NCBI RefSeq assembly: GCF_900188175.1
Contig: NZ_FZOQ01000005.1
Span: 186,001 to 250,000, forward strand
DNA from: Pontibacter ummariensis
GTDB taxonomy: Bacteria; Bacteroidota; Bacteroidia; Cytophagales; Hymenobacteraceae
Direction of reading: 5' to 3'
DNA: 64,000 nucleotides
This document shows positions 49,802 to 59,704 of the stretch, in pieces (position 1 is the stretch's first letter; each line of letters opens with the position of its first letter). Under the pieces are notes generated by a model, which was not told the DNA's origin, did not search any database, and worked only from the letters and a program-made list of their open reading frames with translations. The position numbers and the translations under genes were made by a program.

Positions 49802-52309
49802 CTATTGCTTTAGTAACTTTTTTGTAACTGCTCCTTTGTTAGTTTCAATTAAAATGAAATAGGTTTGTGCTGAGAAGTTATGAAGGTTAATATTTCCTTT
49901 TTCTGTTAACCGGCCACGACTAACAATCTTTCCAGTAACATCAAATATAGTATAGTGTCTAAGCTTTACCTGTGTGGACGCCGATTTAATGGTAACACTA
50001 TGCGTAGATGGATTTGGGTATAGGTGAACTTGAGTCTGAAAGCGTCTTTCTGCTTTAGGTAAGCCTAACAGAAGCTCTACATTAATAAGTACCAGATCAT
50101 CTCTGTTAAAATCAGCATATACAATTTCGAGATTCTCATCGCCATCTACATTTCCTGCTTCAATTCCATAAACAGTCCCACTCTCAAGTACAGATGTTGG
50201 AACAAGTTGTCCTATTTCTCCATTGGTGTTAATGCCAACAGTCAGCAGCTTCAAATTAGAAACCCCTACTTTTTCGTTGCTCATAATAATGTCTGGATCT
50301 CCATCCATGTCCATATCGCTTAGGTCTATGGCGTTTATTTTTTCTCCTTCAGATATTAGAACTGTTGATGTGAAGCTTCCAGTGCCGTTGTTTTCTAGCA
50401 GCACGATATCAGCAGGGTCCGTAGTACTAAGTACTTCAGTAAAGACACTAATAGTGATATCCTGATCTCCATCCATATCCCAATCTCCTGTTTCAAGATC
50501 ACGGGCTGGCTTTACTGTATAAATCACCTGTCGAGTAAATCCGTTGTTTCCATTATTGATGTAAGTGGTGACTGCGTTTGCTGCTTGTGTACTTATAACT
50601 ACAAAGTCGCTAATCCCATCGTTGTTTAAGTCGCTTATCTCTATTTCAGTAGGACTTGAGAGGTTGGCGTCTACAGTACTTCTAGTAAACGTACCGCTGC
50701 CATTATTAGAGTACCAATATACCTTTGCATCGTCTGATGAGCAAAGCGCAACATCAACGTCGCCATCCTTGTCTATGTCGGCAGCAGCAATTCCCATCGG
50801 GGCATCGGCGTTTTCTTCTATTGTGTTAGCTATCCAACTACCTTTTGTTCCATCGTTTCTAAGCCACAGTAGGTTGCCGGCATCACGTGCCGTCACAAAC
50901 GCGTCCATATCACCGTCACCATCTATATCTGCAATCTCTAAATCGGCTGGATAATCTATGTTGTCATGTAATCTCCAGTTGATAAAATTCGCACCATTAA
51001 TGTTTTCAAATACAACTACTTCATCTTCTGGTGAAGGGCCAGCGTTCTCTGTTACTGTAAGAAATATATCTAAGTCGCCGTCTTTGTCGAAATCTGCAAG
51101 CTTAGGGGTTCGGGCTCCAATCAGTTTAGAATAGAGGTAGTGCCTGTACAGTTTACCATTTATGTTCTCAAACCAAGAAATGTCTCTATCAATTGTCCTT
51201 CCATCCGGTACTACCAAATCTAAGTCTCCGTCGTTATCTAAATCCCCCACACTCATTTGGCTTTCGTCCTGTTCAGAATCCCAATTTAATTCGAGGTACT
51301 CTTTAGAGAACTGCAAGGGAGCTGTTTGATACAGAATAGATATAAATCCCTTAGTCCAATGTTGTCTTACAATATCCACGAGTCCGTTGTGGTCGAAGTC
51401 AGCGATTACGAGGTCTCCACCAGTGTCCACTACTTCCCTGTCAATTACTGTTTGATTATAAGCGTTTGAACCATCAAGAAAGTACAGGCCTCCAGTGCCT
51501 GCACCGGTAAATGTTATTATGTCTTTTGTGCCATCATTATTAAGGTCTACTATTTCCATGTCACCATGACCTGCAGAAGCACTTAAATCGTTCCATGCAA
51601 ACAGCTCTGCTCCAAGTGTAAAGCCGGCATTGCCATCGTTGATGTAAAGCTTTCCTTCATCTATGCCGTTTCCAAATGCTATATCCATATCGCCATCGGC
51701 ATCTATATCCTCGACCGCCACTTGATCTATCTGCCCTTTTCTGCCCATGTCATAAATCGTTTTTGGAGTAAAGCTCAGGCTCCCATCATTCATAAAAGCC
51801 TGTACAAGATCTTGATCAAAGCCTATAGCAATAATGTCTACATTGCCATCTTTATTTAAGTCAGCGATTACCGCCCTGTCAAAGTCCTTGGCTGATGTGA
51901 TTATATGTTTTGTATATGATTCGTCTGATTGCCTCTGAAACCAAGCTAGTTCCCCTGTATATCCGGTTGAGCGTGAACCACTACTGACTAGGTAATCCGT
52001 GTCCCCATCTTTATCTAAGTCTGCAGCATCTAAATCTGATGGCCATGTGACGCCAGAACTTATTATTATGCGTTTGGAAAACTGTCGGTTGGGTTCATTT
52101 TCGATCCAGATCAGTTGATCTGGATCCTTTTCTGTGGCAATAATGTCTAAATCACCATCACCGTCATAGTCCTGCAGAATGGTAGTGTTAGAATAAACTC
52201 CCTCTTTACTTAAGATATTTGAACTAAATGTTTGAGCATTAGATGCTTTGATTGAAATGAGAAAGGTGGAAAGATAGAGGAAGGGAAATAGAAAGTAGTT
52301 GTCTTTCAT
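49802..52309 (-). CDS. FG-GAP/VCBS repeat protein with type IX secretion sorting domain
   Basis: Large secreted protein of 835 residues from ATG 52309, which begins a good signal peptide (MKDNYFLFPFLYLSTFLI, cleavage near SNAQ). Most of it is a chain of FG-GAP/VCBS repeats with calcium-binding DxDGDGDxD loops (for example DYDGDGDLDI, DLDKDGDTDY, DIDGDGDMDA), expected to form beta-propellers. The last ~75 residues (VHLYPNPSTHSVTIKS to KKLLKQ) are a type A type IX sorting domain, so it is exported to the surface or medium. The region is visibly more A+T-rich than its neighbours, which suggests recent acquisition. Confidence 0.88.
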   Translation of the reverse strand: MKDNYFLFPFLYLSTFLISIKASNAQTFSSNILSKEGVYSNTTILQDYDGDGDLDIIATEKDPDQLIWIENEPNRQFSKRIIISSGVTWPSDLDAADLDKDGDTDYLVSSGSRSTGYTGELAWFQRQSDESYTKHIITSAKDFDRAVIADLNKDGNVDIIAIGFDQDLVQAFMNDGSLSFTPKTIYDMGRKGQIDQVAVEDIDADGDMDIAFGNGIDEGKLYINDGNAGFTLGAELFAWNDLSASAGHGDMEIVDLNNDGTKDIITFTGAGTGGLYFLDGSNAYNQTVIDREVVDTGGDLVIADFDHNGLVDIVRQHWTKGFISILYQTAPLQFSKEYLELNWDSEQDESQMSVGDLDNDGDLDLVVPDGRTIDRDISWFENINGKLYRHYLYSKLIGARTPKLADFDKDGDLDIFLTVTENAGPSPEDEVVVFENINGANFINWRLHDNIDYPADLEIADIDGDGDMDAFVTARDAGNLLWLRNDGTKGSWIANTIEENADAPMGIAAADIDKDGDVDVALCSSDDAKVYWYSNNGSGTFTRSTVDANLSSPTEIEISDLNNDGISDFVVISTQAANAVTTYINNGNNGFTRQVIYTVKPARDLETGDWDMDGDQDITISVFTEVLSTTDPADIVLLENNGTGSFTSTVLISEGEKINAIDLSDMDMDGDPDIIMSNEKVGVSNLKLLTVGINTNGEIGQLVPTSVLESGTVYGIEAGNVDGDENLEIVYADFNRDDLVLINVELLLGLPKAERRFQTQVHLYPNPSTHSVTIKSASTQVKLRHYTIFDVTGKIVSRGRLTEKGNINLHNFSAQTYFILIETNKGAVTKKLLKQ

Positions 52310-52670
52310 TTTTGTAAGCTTTGAAGTGTTCTGTAGCTCTAAAAAATGTGGAGAAACATAACTGCAGGCCTGCTTGCTTTTATTAATATGCAAAGGCTAC
52401 GGAGAGGAAAATAAAAGGCGGATGACATTATTTACTACGGCCTAATATAATTTTTGTATTTCATGTTTGTCTTAAACAAGTATAATAGCATATGTAGGCA
52501 GTAAAGGTATAGTATAGAGTTGTAGATGTGTTTGCTGCCCGATTCATCGTAAGTTCTCCCCGGTAAGTATTGGTTTTTCCTGGGTTGGTCTAAAGGCCAA
52601 TGCCGGGGCTAGGGTTTTAGGGTATTTCTAAGCATATTTAGAAAATACTATACTTCCTTCACCAACGCCT
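52310..52670. other. 361-base divergent intergenic region
   Basis: A+T-rich stretch between the FG-GAP gene and the DUF5687 gene. A 10-bp hairpin with one bulge (GTATTTCTAA with TTAGAAAATAC, about 52621-52649) lies 22 bases before the DUF5687 start. No clear promoter boxes were found. Confidence 0.4.
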
Positions 52671-54146
52671 ATGCTTCTAACGCTACTCTCGCACCAGTGG
52701 AAAGCCGAGTTGCGCTCTTCTGTCTTCCGGAAAGGCCTTGTGCTTAACATGATCACGGGCCTGCTGATTCTGTACTTTGGCAGTGTTTTCCTGTTTCTGG
52801 GCTTCCACATTGATGATATCCTTGCCAAGGCGTTCCCGGAGCAGAGCCCGGTGGCGCTCTTCAACGGAGCCCTGCTGTACTATTTTATGATCGACCTGTT
52901 TTTCCGGTTTATACTGCAGGAGCTGCCCGTGCTGGCGGTAGAGCCATACCTGCACTTACCCATCCCCAAAAGCAAACTAGTGCATTTCGTGCTCCTGAAA
53001 TCGGTCCCGAGCTTCTTTAACCTCTTGCCCCTACTGTTTCTGGTGCCCTTTATGGTGTCGGCAGTGCTGCCGGCTTATGATACAGGCGTGGCCCTGGTGT
53101 GGTTACTGGCCCTGCTAGCAATCACACTGTTCAACAACTTCCTGCTGCTGTACTTTAAACGGCAGATGAGCAATAAGCCCTTGTACACCTTGGCCTTTGG
53201 GGTGGCAGTAACCCTTTTGATGGTGCTGGAATACCTGAACGCGCTGCAACTGCAGGAGGTGTCTGAAGCGGTCTTCGGAAGCTTGCTGCAACAGCCTTGG
53301 CTGATAGTAGTGCCGGTGCTTTTGCTAGCAGGGGTTTACTTGCTTAATTATCTGTTTTTGAAAGTTCACACCTACCCGGAAGAACTAAGCGTGCGCAAGC
53401 AGAGCAAGGTAGAGGGGAGAGACATCACCTTCCTGAACCGCTTTGGTGAGATAGGTAAACTGATCGAGTTGGAGCTAAAACTTGTCTGGCGTCATAAGCG
53501 CCCGAAGTCCCTGGTTATCATGTCGGTGGTTTTCCTTTTTTATGGCTTAATGTTTTATAGGAGCGAGGGATGGATGGAAGGGTACGCGGGACTTGTCTTT
53601 GTCGGGATCTTCATGACTGGGATGCCCATGTTTAACTACGGGCAGTTTGTTCCAGGCTGGCAAAGCAGCCACTTCGACGCCCTGCTTACAAGGCGCATTT
53701 CTCCTTACCAGTTTTATGCCGCTAAGTTTTGGATGTTTGTCTCTGTTGTCACCCTGGCGTTTATCCTCACGCTGCCCTATGGCTTTTTAGGGTACAAGAT
53801 CATCCTCATTAACACAGCGGCCTTCCTGTTCAACATCGGGGTGAACGTGTTTGTCGTTTTCTTCTTCTCTGTCTATAATACTCGCAGGCTGGATTTGAAC
53901 AAGGGTTCCGCCTTTAACTGGCAGGGAGTAGGCGGGCACCAACTTTTGATGCAGCTGCCGACCTTGCTTTTGCCTGTCCTGATCTACGCCCCCTTTGGCT
54001 TTATGGGGGTGCCTTATCTGGGGATAGCAGCGATCGGCCTGTTGGGGCTGATCGGGTTCACTTTACAGAAACAGCTGCTGCAGTGGTCCGCCCGGTGGTT
54101 TGTGAAGCATAAGTATAAGTTAGCAGCAAGTTTTCGCCAGGACTAG
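52671..54146 (+). CDS. DUF5687 membrane protein (ABC exporter permease)
   Basis: Integral membrane protein of 491 residues with about twelve hydrophobic segments, in the DUF5687 family. It opens with the family-typical LLSHQWKAELRSSVFRKGL, has a basic cytoplasmic loop near 245-285 (RKQSKVEGRDITFLNRFGEIGKL) and FNYGQFVPGWQSSHFDALL after the mid-membrane block. It precedes an ABC ATPase gene by 64 bases and is its presumed permease. Substrate is unknown. Confidence 0.85.
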   Translation: MLLTLLSHQWKAELRSSVFRKGLVLNMITGLLILYFGSVFLFLGFHIDDILAKAFPEQSPVALFNGALLYYFMIDLFFRFILQELPVLAVEPYLHLPIPKSKLVHFVLLKSVPSFFNLLPLLFLVPFMVSAVLPAYDTGVALVWLLALLAITLFNNFLLLYFKRQMSNKPLYTLAFGVAVTLLMVLEYLNALQLQEVSEAVFGSLLQQPWLIVVPVLLLAGVYLLNYLFLKVHTYPEELSVRKQSKVEGRDITFLNRFGEIGKLIELELKLVWRHKRPKSLVIMSVVFLFYGLMFYRSEGWMEGYAGLVFVGIFMTGMPMFNYGQFVPGWQSSHFDALLTRRISPYQFYAAKFWMFVSVVTLAFILTLPYGFLGYKIILINTAAFLFNIGVNVFVVFFFSVYNTRRLDLNKGSAFNWQGVGGHQLLMQLPTLLLPVLIYAPFGFMGVPYLGIAAIGLLGLIGFTLQKQLLQWSARWFVKHKYKLAASFRQD

Positions 54147-54210
54147 GTAGAAAGACTTCACACATACAGGTACATATAGGTGCTTGATCGAGAGAATAAA
54201 CATCCCAGAC

Positions 54211-54906
54211 ATGATAGAAATAAAAGATATCGTAAAGGCTTACAGCGGCAAGGTGGTCGTGAATATTCCAAGCCTCACCCTTTTGGCTGGGGAGGCAGTT
54301 GGGCTAGTGGGAAACAACGGGGCGGGCAAAACCACCCTTTTTCGGATGGTGCTGGACCTGATTAGGCCCAGCAAAGGAGAGGTCTACTCCAAAGGCGTTA
54401 ATGTGGCACAGTCGGAAGACTGGAAAGAGTATACGGGCTCACACCTGGACGAGGCGTTCCTGATCGACTACCTGACAGCCGAGGAGTACTTCAAATTCAT
54501 TGGCGACCTGCACGGCCTGTCCGACGGCGACATCACAGAGCGCTTGCTCCCTTTCATGGACCTGTTCAACGACGAGGTCCTGAATCAGCGCAAGTACATC
54601 CGCGATTTCTCGAAAGGAAATCAGAAGAAGATAGGCATTGCCGCTGCCGCCCTCTCGAACCCGGAACTGCTTGTTCTGGATGAGCCTTTCGCCAACCTGG
54701 ACCCCAGCTCACAGATACGCCTGAAGAACCTGCTGCGCAACATGCGCGAGCAGAAGCAGATGGCTATGTTCCTCTCCAGTCATGACCTGAGCCACGTGAT
54801 TGAAGTGTGTGAGCGCATCGTGATTCTGGAAAAAGGACAGCTGGTGCAGGATATGCAGACAAACGAAAACACTTTGCGTGAGTTGGAGACTTACTTTACA
54901 GTGTAA
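54211..54906 (+). CDS. ABC transporter ATP-binding protein
   Basis: Cytoplasmic ATPase of 231 residues that powers the DUF5687 permease. The Walker A motif is GLVGNNGAGKTT (about 31-42), Walker B is LLVLDEPFANLDP, and the switch histidine is in FLSSHDLSH. The signature reads FSKGNQKKIG instead of LSGGQ, a deviation seen in some exporter families of this phylum. The ATG at 54211 is chosen because MIEIKDIVKAYSGK is the normal start; a TTG 27 bases upstream is in frame. Confidence 0.92.
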   Translation: MIEIKDIVKAYSGKVVVNIPSLTLLAGEAVGLVGNNGAGKTTLFRMVLDLIRPSKGEVYSKGVNVAQSEDWKEYTGSHLDEAFLIDYLTAEEYFKFIGDLHGLSDGDITERLLPFMDLFNDEVLNQRKYIRDFSKGNQKKIGIAAAALSNPELLVLDEPFANLDPSSQIRLKNLLRNMREQKQMAMFLSSHDLSHVIEVCERIVILEKGQLVQDMQTNENTLRELETYFTV

Positions 54907-54991
54907 GTAGTAGGTGCTGTTAACTTGTAGACTTGTTTGCCGCCGTTGGTTGAGAACCTGCCGTTCGCACCTTGTTTTCTCTGCCGAAAAG

Positions 54992-56008
54992 CTACTTTTT
55001 ATACTTCTGAAGTGCCTTTTTAAAATACCGGCCTTGGCGCGTAGGTGTGTACTCCCAATCGCTGATCAGCATGGGTGACCACTGCGGGTCGAATACCCAA
55101 ACCGTGTAAGAAATCCCATTTTCATCGGCATACCTGGTGATGGCTTCGCCGTACGATTCATCGCTGATGACTGGTACGTGGGCTCCTTTATCGTCAGCGC
55201 CGGAGAAACCGATCTCAGTTAGCATCACCGGGTACTTCTTCGCCACAAAGCCCCAGTCGTCGGTCCATTTCTGTTCCCAGGGCTTTTCACGCTTCATGGG
55301 GTAGGGATGGCTCACATAGGCAATGCCCTCAGCATCGATTGGGGCAGTGGCAACAGGGGTCAGGTCGTAGGCCCAGTTAAAACCGGCAACCAGCGGAATA
55401 GCTTTTGAGCCGTTAGCCCTTACGATCGTGATCATTTCCTCATTCAGCGCCTTCCAGTCCTGCCAGCTGCAGGTGCCTATCTTCCCGTTCATCACCGTAG
55501 GCTCGTTAAAAAGCTCGAAAAAGGCTACGGTGGTGTTGTCTTTGTAATGACTGGACATGGTTCGCCAGAACTCAAAGGTTTCTTTCCGGGTGGTCTCATA
55601 CATGTCGCTCTGGTACATTTCGTTGCACAGGTTACCAATGCTATGCCAGTCGATGTTCACGTACATGCCTAAATCAGTGGCCCACTGTACGCCCTGGTCC
55701 AGCAACTTCATGTAGTTCTCTTTCCCCTGCCTGCGCCAGGCAGTTGGGTGCACCGGAAACCGCACAATGTTAGCTCCCCAGCTTTTCATGGCCTCAAAGT
55801 ACTCCTTGTTCCAGTGTCCGTCCCGCTGTAACTTATCCGGGTCACTGGTATCTAATCCTCTGAACACGATTGCCTTTCCATCTGCCGTCACAAACTGGTT
55901 GCCTCTCACACTTACCTGGCTCAGCTTGGAAGCTGACTGAGCAAGGGACACCCCGCTGATCATGAGCATGAGGCACAGGAGACTTGTCTTTGTAAAAAAT
56001 GTTCTCAT
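54992..56008 (-). CDS. Glycoside hydrolase family 5 (cellulase-type)
   Basis: Secreted endo-type glycosidase of 338 residues that cleaves beta-linked polysaccharides. The signal peptide ends near VSLAQ (about 24). The TIM-barrel motifs are VRFPVHPTAW, NIDWHSIGN, the acid/base Glu169 in ELFNEPTV, YVSHPYPM and the nucleophile Glu265 in LTEIGFSG. There is no carbohydrate-binding module. ATG 56008 is chosen because it gives a standard signal peptide; the frame is open 16 codons further upstream. Substrate (cellulose, mannan or other) is not decidable. Confidence 0.9.
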   Translation of the reverse strand: MRTFFTKTSLLCLMLMISGVSLAQSASKLSQVSVRGNQFVTADGKAIVFRGLDTSDPDKLQRDGHWNKEYFEAMKSWGANIVRFPVHPTAWRRQGKENYMKLLDQGVQWATDLGMYVNIDWHSIGNLCNEMYQSDMYETTRKETFEFWRTMSSHYKDNTTVAFFELFNEPTVMNGKIGTCSWQDWKALNEEMITIVRANGSKAIPLVAGFNWAYDLTPVATAPIDAEGIAYVSHPYPMKREKPWEQKWTDDWGFVAKKYPVMLTEIGFSGADDKGAHVPVISDESYGEAITRYADENGISYTVWVFDPQWSPMLISDWEYTPTRQGRYFKKALQKYKK

Positions 56009-56179
56009 AAGGGAATAGTAACGTTGATGAATGCTGTTTCTAGCGTAGTGAATCAAATTTGTATGAAGTTAAAAAAATATAAGGATCAGGCCCAGCTAAG
56101 GCCGCTTAAGGAACAGGAGCCGGCCCAAGATTGAGTATAAGCACCTCTGGCAGAAGGGGAAGCTACAGGCCTCCTATCG

Positions 56180-56935
56180 TTACCTTAACTTGCGTTCCTC
56201 TGCTGCAAATTCACAGGTAAGGGGTAAATGGTCGCTGATCTTGAGCCACTGCTCCTGATTGCCGATCTCTAGCTGAGTTAAGGCGCGCGAGAACACTCTG
56301 CTCCCGAACACATAATCTATGTGGTAGGGCTTCTGGGGCTTCCGGTGTAAAAAGAAGGTAGGCTTCGACTCTTTGCCCTGTTCCTCCTCGAAGTACTTGT
56401 GGTATAAGCTTTCGATCTCCAGCTCCTGTAGCTCTCTGACCACGTCCGAGTGATTCCACCATCTGTCCCGGGCGTCCCAGATCGTGTTGCTGTTAAAGTC
56501 GCCTGCAATCAGGACTTTTTTCAAAGGCTGCTTGTTCACTTGCAGGTATTTCCACAGCTGCCCGATATAACCGAAGGTAGGCGAGTTATTTTGGTGTGTC
56601 CAGACACCCAACAACTGGATGCTTTTGTTAACAGCGCAGGGTAAAAAGTACTTTACAGTTTGGGCGGGTAAAGAATAACTTTCCGTATGGCCTTTGTAAA
56701 CGTTGCTCCAATCCAGTGGCTCGATCTGTAGGTGCTCCGCTGCAAATATCCCCAGGCCTTTGTGCCTGTTGTCGCCTATCCACAAATGGTTGTTAGCCTA
56801 CTTTGCATATCCCTTATGCTGCGCCTGCGCCGGGTTCTCGCATTCCTGAATAATGTACAGGTCGGCCTTGAGCTCTGAAAGAACTTCAAACTTGTTTCTT
56901 AAAGCGCCATTGCAATTCCAGGTGACGATCCTCAT
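56180..56935 (-). pseudogene. Endonuclease/exonuclease/phosphatase-family gene with an in-frame amber stop
   Basis: From ATG 56935 a single frame of 251 codons encodes a complete EEP-fold phosphodiesterase: [16 protein letters not shown] at the start, QECE with the metal-binding Glu (31), GDFNSN in the middle and ISDHLPLTCEF at the end. Codon 46 (56798-56800) is TAG, between HKGYAK and ANNHLWIGD; one G-to-A change from TGG (Trp) would explain it. All catalytic motifs are intact, so loss is very recent, or the stop is a sequencing error or read through. Downstream translation from a later start would lack the first two motifs. Confidence 0.8.
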
Positions 56936-57019
56936 GCTGCTAAATGCTTAAACAGGAATTCAGGTGCAGCTATAGAAGCTTACAACTGTTTTCTGGGTTT
57001 GATTTCTTTTAAGAAGGGG

Positions 57020-57778
57020 CTATTCCCTATAGGCACAGGTTAACTGGCCGCTCCTGGTAACTTGCCTGTCCTCCAGGTTAAGACTTACCTGCTCCTCTAC
57101 CACGTAATGGTAGTTGTTTTTTTCTTCAGGAGTCAGGTGGGCATAGCAGTTCAGGCTATCTGCCGGAATGTTGGTGTCCTGTGTAAAGGTTAAGGCATGA
57201 GGCCCGGCAAGCTTTACCTCCCCACAGGTCGCGAAGGTATAAATCTGTTCTAGCGTTCCTGTATTATACACCAGGTACCTGCGGCAGGTGCTGGTCCCTT
57301 CGTCTACGATCATGTATGCATCCATCAGGCCGGTAAGGTAGTAATGGCTTTCAGCGTTTTCATCCTCCGGTACTTGTAAAAGCGGTTGGTTGGGTATCCG
57401 AAGCGTTAAGGAATTGCCCTGCTGCATAGCTTTAAGAGACTTATAGAGCTTGATAGGACCGCTTCCCCAGTCCTGTACCAGCACGTCATAATAGTTGAAC
57501 CGGTAGAGATACGTAGAAGAGGCTTGTTGGCTTTGGTCCTGCTTTACCCAGACCTCATTTGGCTGTATGCCCAGCTCGGTTTGGGAAAAGTCTTTTTCCT
57601 CGCCGGGCACACCTGTGAAATGGTAGCGTGAAAAACGCATTTCCGTATCGTCATCAGCTGCAGTGCTTGCCTTTATTGCAGTTGCAACGGCTTCTTCTGC
57701 AGCTAGCTGCTGTTTACCGCATTGGCTAAAGGACGTGACAACAAGTAGGCCGGCAGCTAAGTGTAAGACGCTTCTCAT
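57020..57778 (-). CDS. Hypothetical lipoprotein
   Basis: A 252-residue lipoprotein from ATG 57778 (MRSVLHLAAGLLVV), with a lipobox at Cys20 (SFSQC). An eight-codon longer start at 57802 would come within 5 bases of the upstream hydrolase stop. The mature part is beta-rich (WVKQDQSQQASSTYLYRFNYYDVL) with four cysteines in its last ~110 residues (TCRRYLVYN, FATCGEV, LNCYAHL, LTCAYRE) that could form disulfides. I do not recognise a family. It is probably co-transcribed with the hydrolase upstream. Confidence 0.7.
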   Translation of the reverse strand: MRSVLHLAAGLLVVTSFSQCGKQQLAAEEAVATAIKASTAADDDTEMRFSRYHFTGVPGEEKDFSQTELGIQPNEVWVKQDQSQQASSTYLYRFNYYDVLVQDWGSGPIKLYKSLKAMQQGNSLTLRIPNQPLLQVPEDENAESHYYLTGLMDAYMIVDEGTSTCRRYLVYNTGTLEQIYTFATCGEVKLAGPHALTFTQDTNIPADSLNCYAHLTPEEKNNYHYVVEEQVSLNLEDRQVTRSGQLTCAYRE

Positions 57779-57807
57779 TTGGATAAGACTGTGAAGTTTC
57801 ACGTTCC

Positions 57808-59214
57808 TTACTTCTTAACAAGCCCTTTCATCCATTCCGCAATTGTTTCGAGGGCAGCCGGGGCGATGGTTTCTTCTATCTGTCCGTATTCTGCCGGGGA
57901 GCCTGTGTTGGCGGTCTGGAGGAGGTGGTTGAGACCGGGTAATTCCTTTATCGTGTACTTCTTGTTGCCTCCGGCTTTTAGGGCTTTCTCCGTGGCTGGT
58001 AGGTTCTGTTGGTAGGGTACCTGCAGGTCTTTCGTGCCATTGAGTACCAGCACCGGCATCTTTAGCTTGCGCAGGGCAGGGGCAGGATCATAAGCCAGGT
58101 AGTAGCGCATCCAGGGGGAGCTGAGCTGGGAAACAATAGCCTGCTCACTCTGTGGCGTCAGCCCCAACTGCTTTTGTTCCTGCTCTGTTACCTTAGCCCT
58201 TGCCGCTTGCTCCAGTTTCCGGATCTGCTCAGCAGCTTTTGCCACGTCTTTTTCGGTGGCCGCTACCTGGAGCTGGGCCTTGCGTAGGTCCAGGTATTTT
58301 TGCAGTAGCTCCTGTGGCACGCCAGCGTTCTGGAGCAAGGCCTTGTTTTGCGCCAGCAGTAACTCCGTTCCCGGCACAGCATTGCCTGCCATCAACACGA
58401 CAAAGGCGGTTTCAGGGTGTGTGGCTGCCACTTGTTCGGCTATCAGCGCGCCCTCGCTGTGGCCAAGCAAGCCTACCTTCTTCTTGTCAATAAAGTCCAG
58501 CCCCTTCAGGTACTCAAAGGCCGTGGCTGCATCAGACACAAAGTCTGCTGTAGTAGCGGAGGCAAAGTCCCCGCCTGATTTTCCTACGCCACGGTCGTCG
58601 AGGCGCAATACGGCAAAACCCTGGCGGGTGAGGTGATCGGCGAGCACCAGGAAAGGCTTGTGCCCCAGAATTGTTTCGTCGCGGTCCTGCGGGCCAGAGC
58701 CGGTGAAGAGCAGCACCGCGGGGTGTGGGCTACCTCCCTGGGGTACCGTAAGTGTGCCTGCCAGCGTAATACCCGCCTCTTTATTCGGCACCGTTACTTC
58801 TGTGTGCTGATAGGGGTAGGGTGGCTTTGGGTGCTGTGGGCGCTTCATGGTTTCTGCGGCGGCCCCTTTTTTAAGCTGCAGGGCAAAAGACTGTCCTCCC
58901 TGTTTCCATTGTCCTTCTATCGTTTCAGGGCCGCTTAGCTTCCCGGCATATGTCCCTCCAATTGCCTTCATGTCGATGTACAAACTATCCTGTACCTGTT
59001 TTACGGACTGCACGGGTATGTCTTTAGCACCCTGCTTAGGGCTGTCCATCGTGGCGGTGAGGCTACCATCAGGGCTTTCTTTTATGTGAAATACCAGCGG
59101 AAGTTCAGTTCCCATCACTTGTAGAGAGCCGCTCCAGTCGCCTGTAACTGGAGCCTTCTGTTGTGTGAAAGCGGTGAAGCTGGCGAAAAGAAAGAGGAAC
59201 AGGAGTTGGTTCAT
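57808..59214 (-). CDS. Secreted alpha/beta hydrolase with N-terminal beta domain
   Basis: Exported protein of 468 residues. After a signal peptide (about 1-18) there is a ~100-residue beta domain of the kind that precedes such hydrolases (GDWSGSLQVMGTELPLVFHI), then an alpha/beta-hydrolase domain with HPAVLLFTGSGPQDRDE, the nucleophile GHSEGA and the terminal LPGLNHLLQ histidine. These proteins are annotated as serine aminopeptidase-like (S9/S33) or dienelactone-hydrolase-like. A helical insert near 285-345 forms the cap. Substrate is unknown. Confidence 0.87.
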   Translation of the reverse strand: MNQLLFLFLFASFTAFTQQKAPVTGDWSGSLQVMGTELPLVFHIKESPDGSLTATMDSPKQGAKDIPVQSVKQVQDSLYIDMKAIGGTYAGKLSGPETIEGQWKQGGQSFALQLKKGAAAETMKRPQHPKPPYPYQHTEVTVPNKEAGITLAGTLTVPQGGSPHPAVLLFTGSGPQDRDETILGHKPFLVLADHLTRQGFAVLRLDDRGVGKSGGDFASATTADFVSDAATAFEYLKGLDFIDKKKVGLLGHSEGALIAEQVAATHPETAFVVLMAGNAVPGTELLLAQNKALLQNAGVPQELLQKYLDLRKAQLQVAATEKDVAKAAEQIRKLEQAARAKVTEQEQKQLGLTPQSEQAIVSQLSSPWMRYYLAYDPAPALRKLKMPVLVLNGTKDLQVPYQQNLPATEKALKAGGNKKYTIKELPGLNHLLQTANTGSPAEYGQIEETIAPAALETIAEWMKGLVKK

Positions 59215-59230
59215 GGCTTTGGTCTTGTCT

Positions 59231-59614
59231 TTATCGGTAACGTTGGAAAATGGAAAGCCTTAGCTGGGCATTTTCTGCCAGAAGTTGCACATTGGTCCCC
59301 TCCAAATCGTCAAACTCCAACTGGAAAGCATCCTCATAGCCGCGCTGGTTCATCATCCGCCAGATGTAGCTGATGCGTTTGCGCTGGTTGGATATCTGTC
59401 TGCGGCTAAATTGTTGTTCCAAGGCTCTAAGGTCCAGCTCGGGCAGTACCGAAACAGTCACCTCGTCATAATCCATGTCCACGGCAACAGCCAGAAACAC
59501 GTCCTCCACCTGGAACACGACCTGCTCCAGCCAGCCGTGGTCCAGGTCGTACAGGGCAAAGGCTTGCCTTACTTCTTTCCCGGTCAGGGCTTCCAGATCG
59601 ATTATACTTTCCAT
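59231..59614 (-). CDS. Hypothetical protein, 127 residues
   Basis: A soluble, acidic, cytoplasmic protein with no signal peptide or membrane helix. The first half is beta-rich (LEQVVFQVEDVFLAVAVDMDYDEVTV) and the second half contains RRQISNQRKRISYIWRMMNQRGYEDAFQLEF, a pattern typical of small Bacteroidota or immunity-like proteins. I do not recognise the family. It lies 16 bases upstream of the hydrolase gene on the same strand. Confidence 0.65.
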   Translation of the reverse strand: MESIIDLEALTGKEVRQAFALYDLDHGWLEQVVFQVEDVFLAVAVDMDYDEVTVSVLPELDLRALEQQFSRRQISNQRKRISYIWRMMNQRGYEDAFQLEFDDLEGTNVQLLAENAQLRLSIFQRYR

Positions 59615-59704
59615 ATATTCTAAGGTATAAAATTATACTTTGCCAAACTATAGCTGCATCTATTTAAGCGCTTTCTTACTTTTACAGAAACCAGACTGTT
59701 ACAC

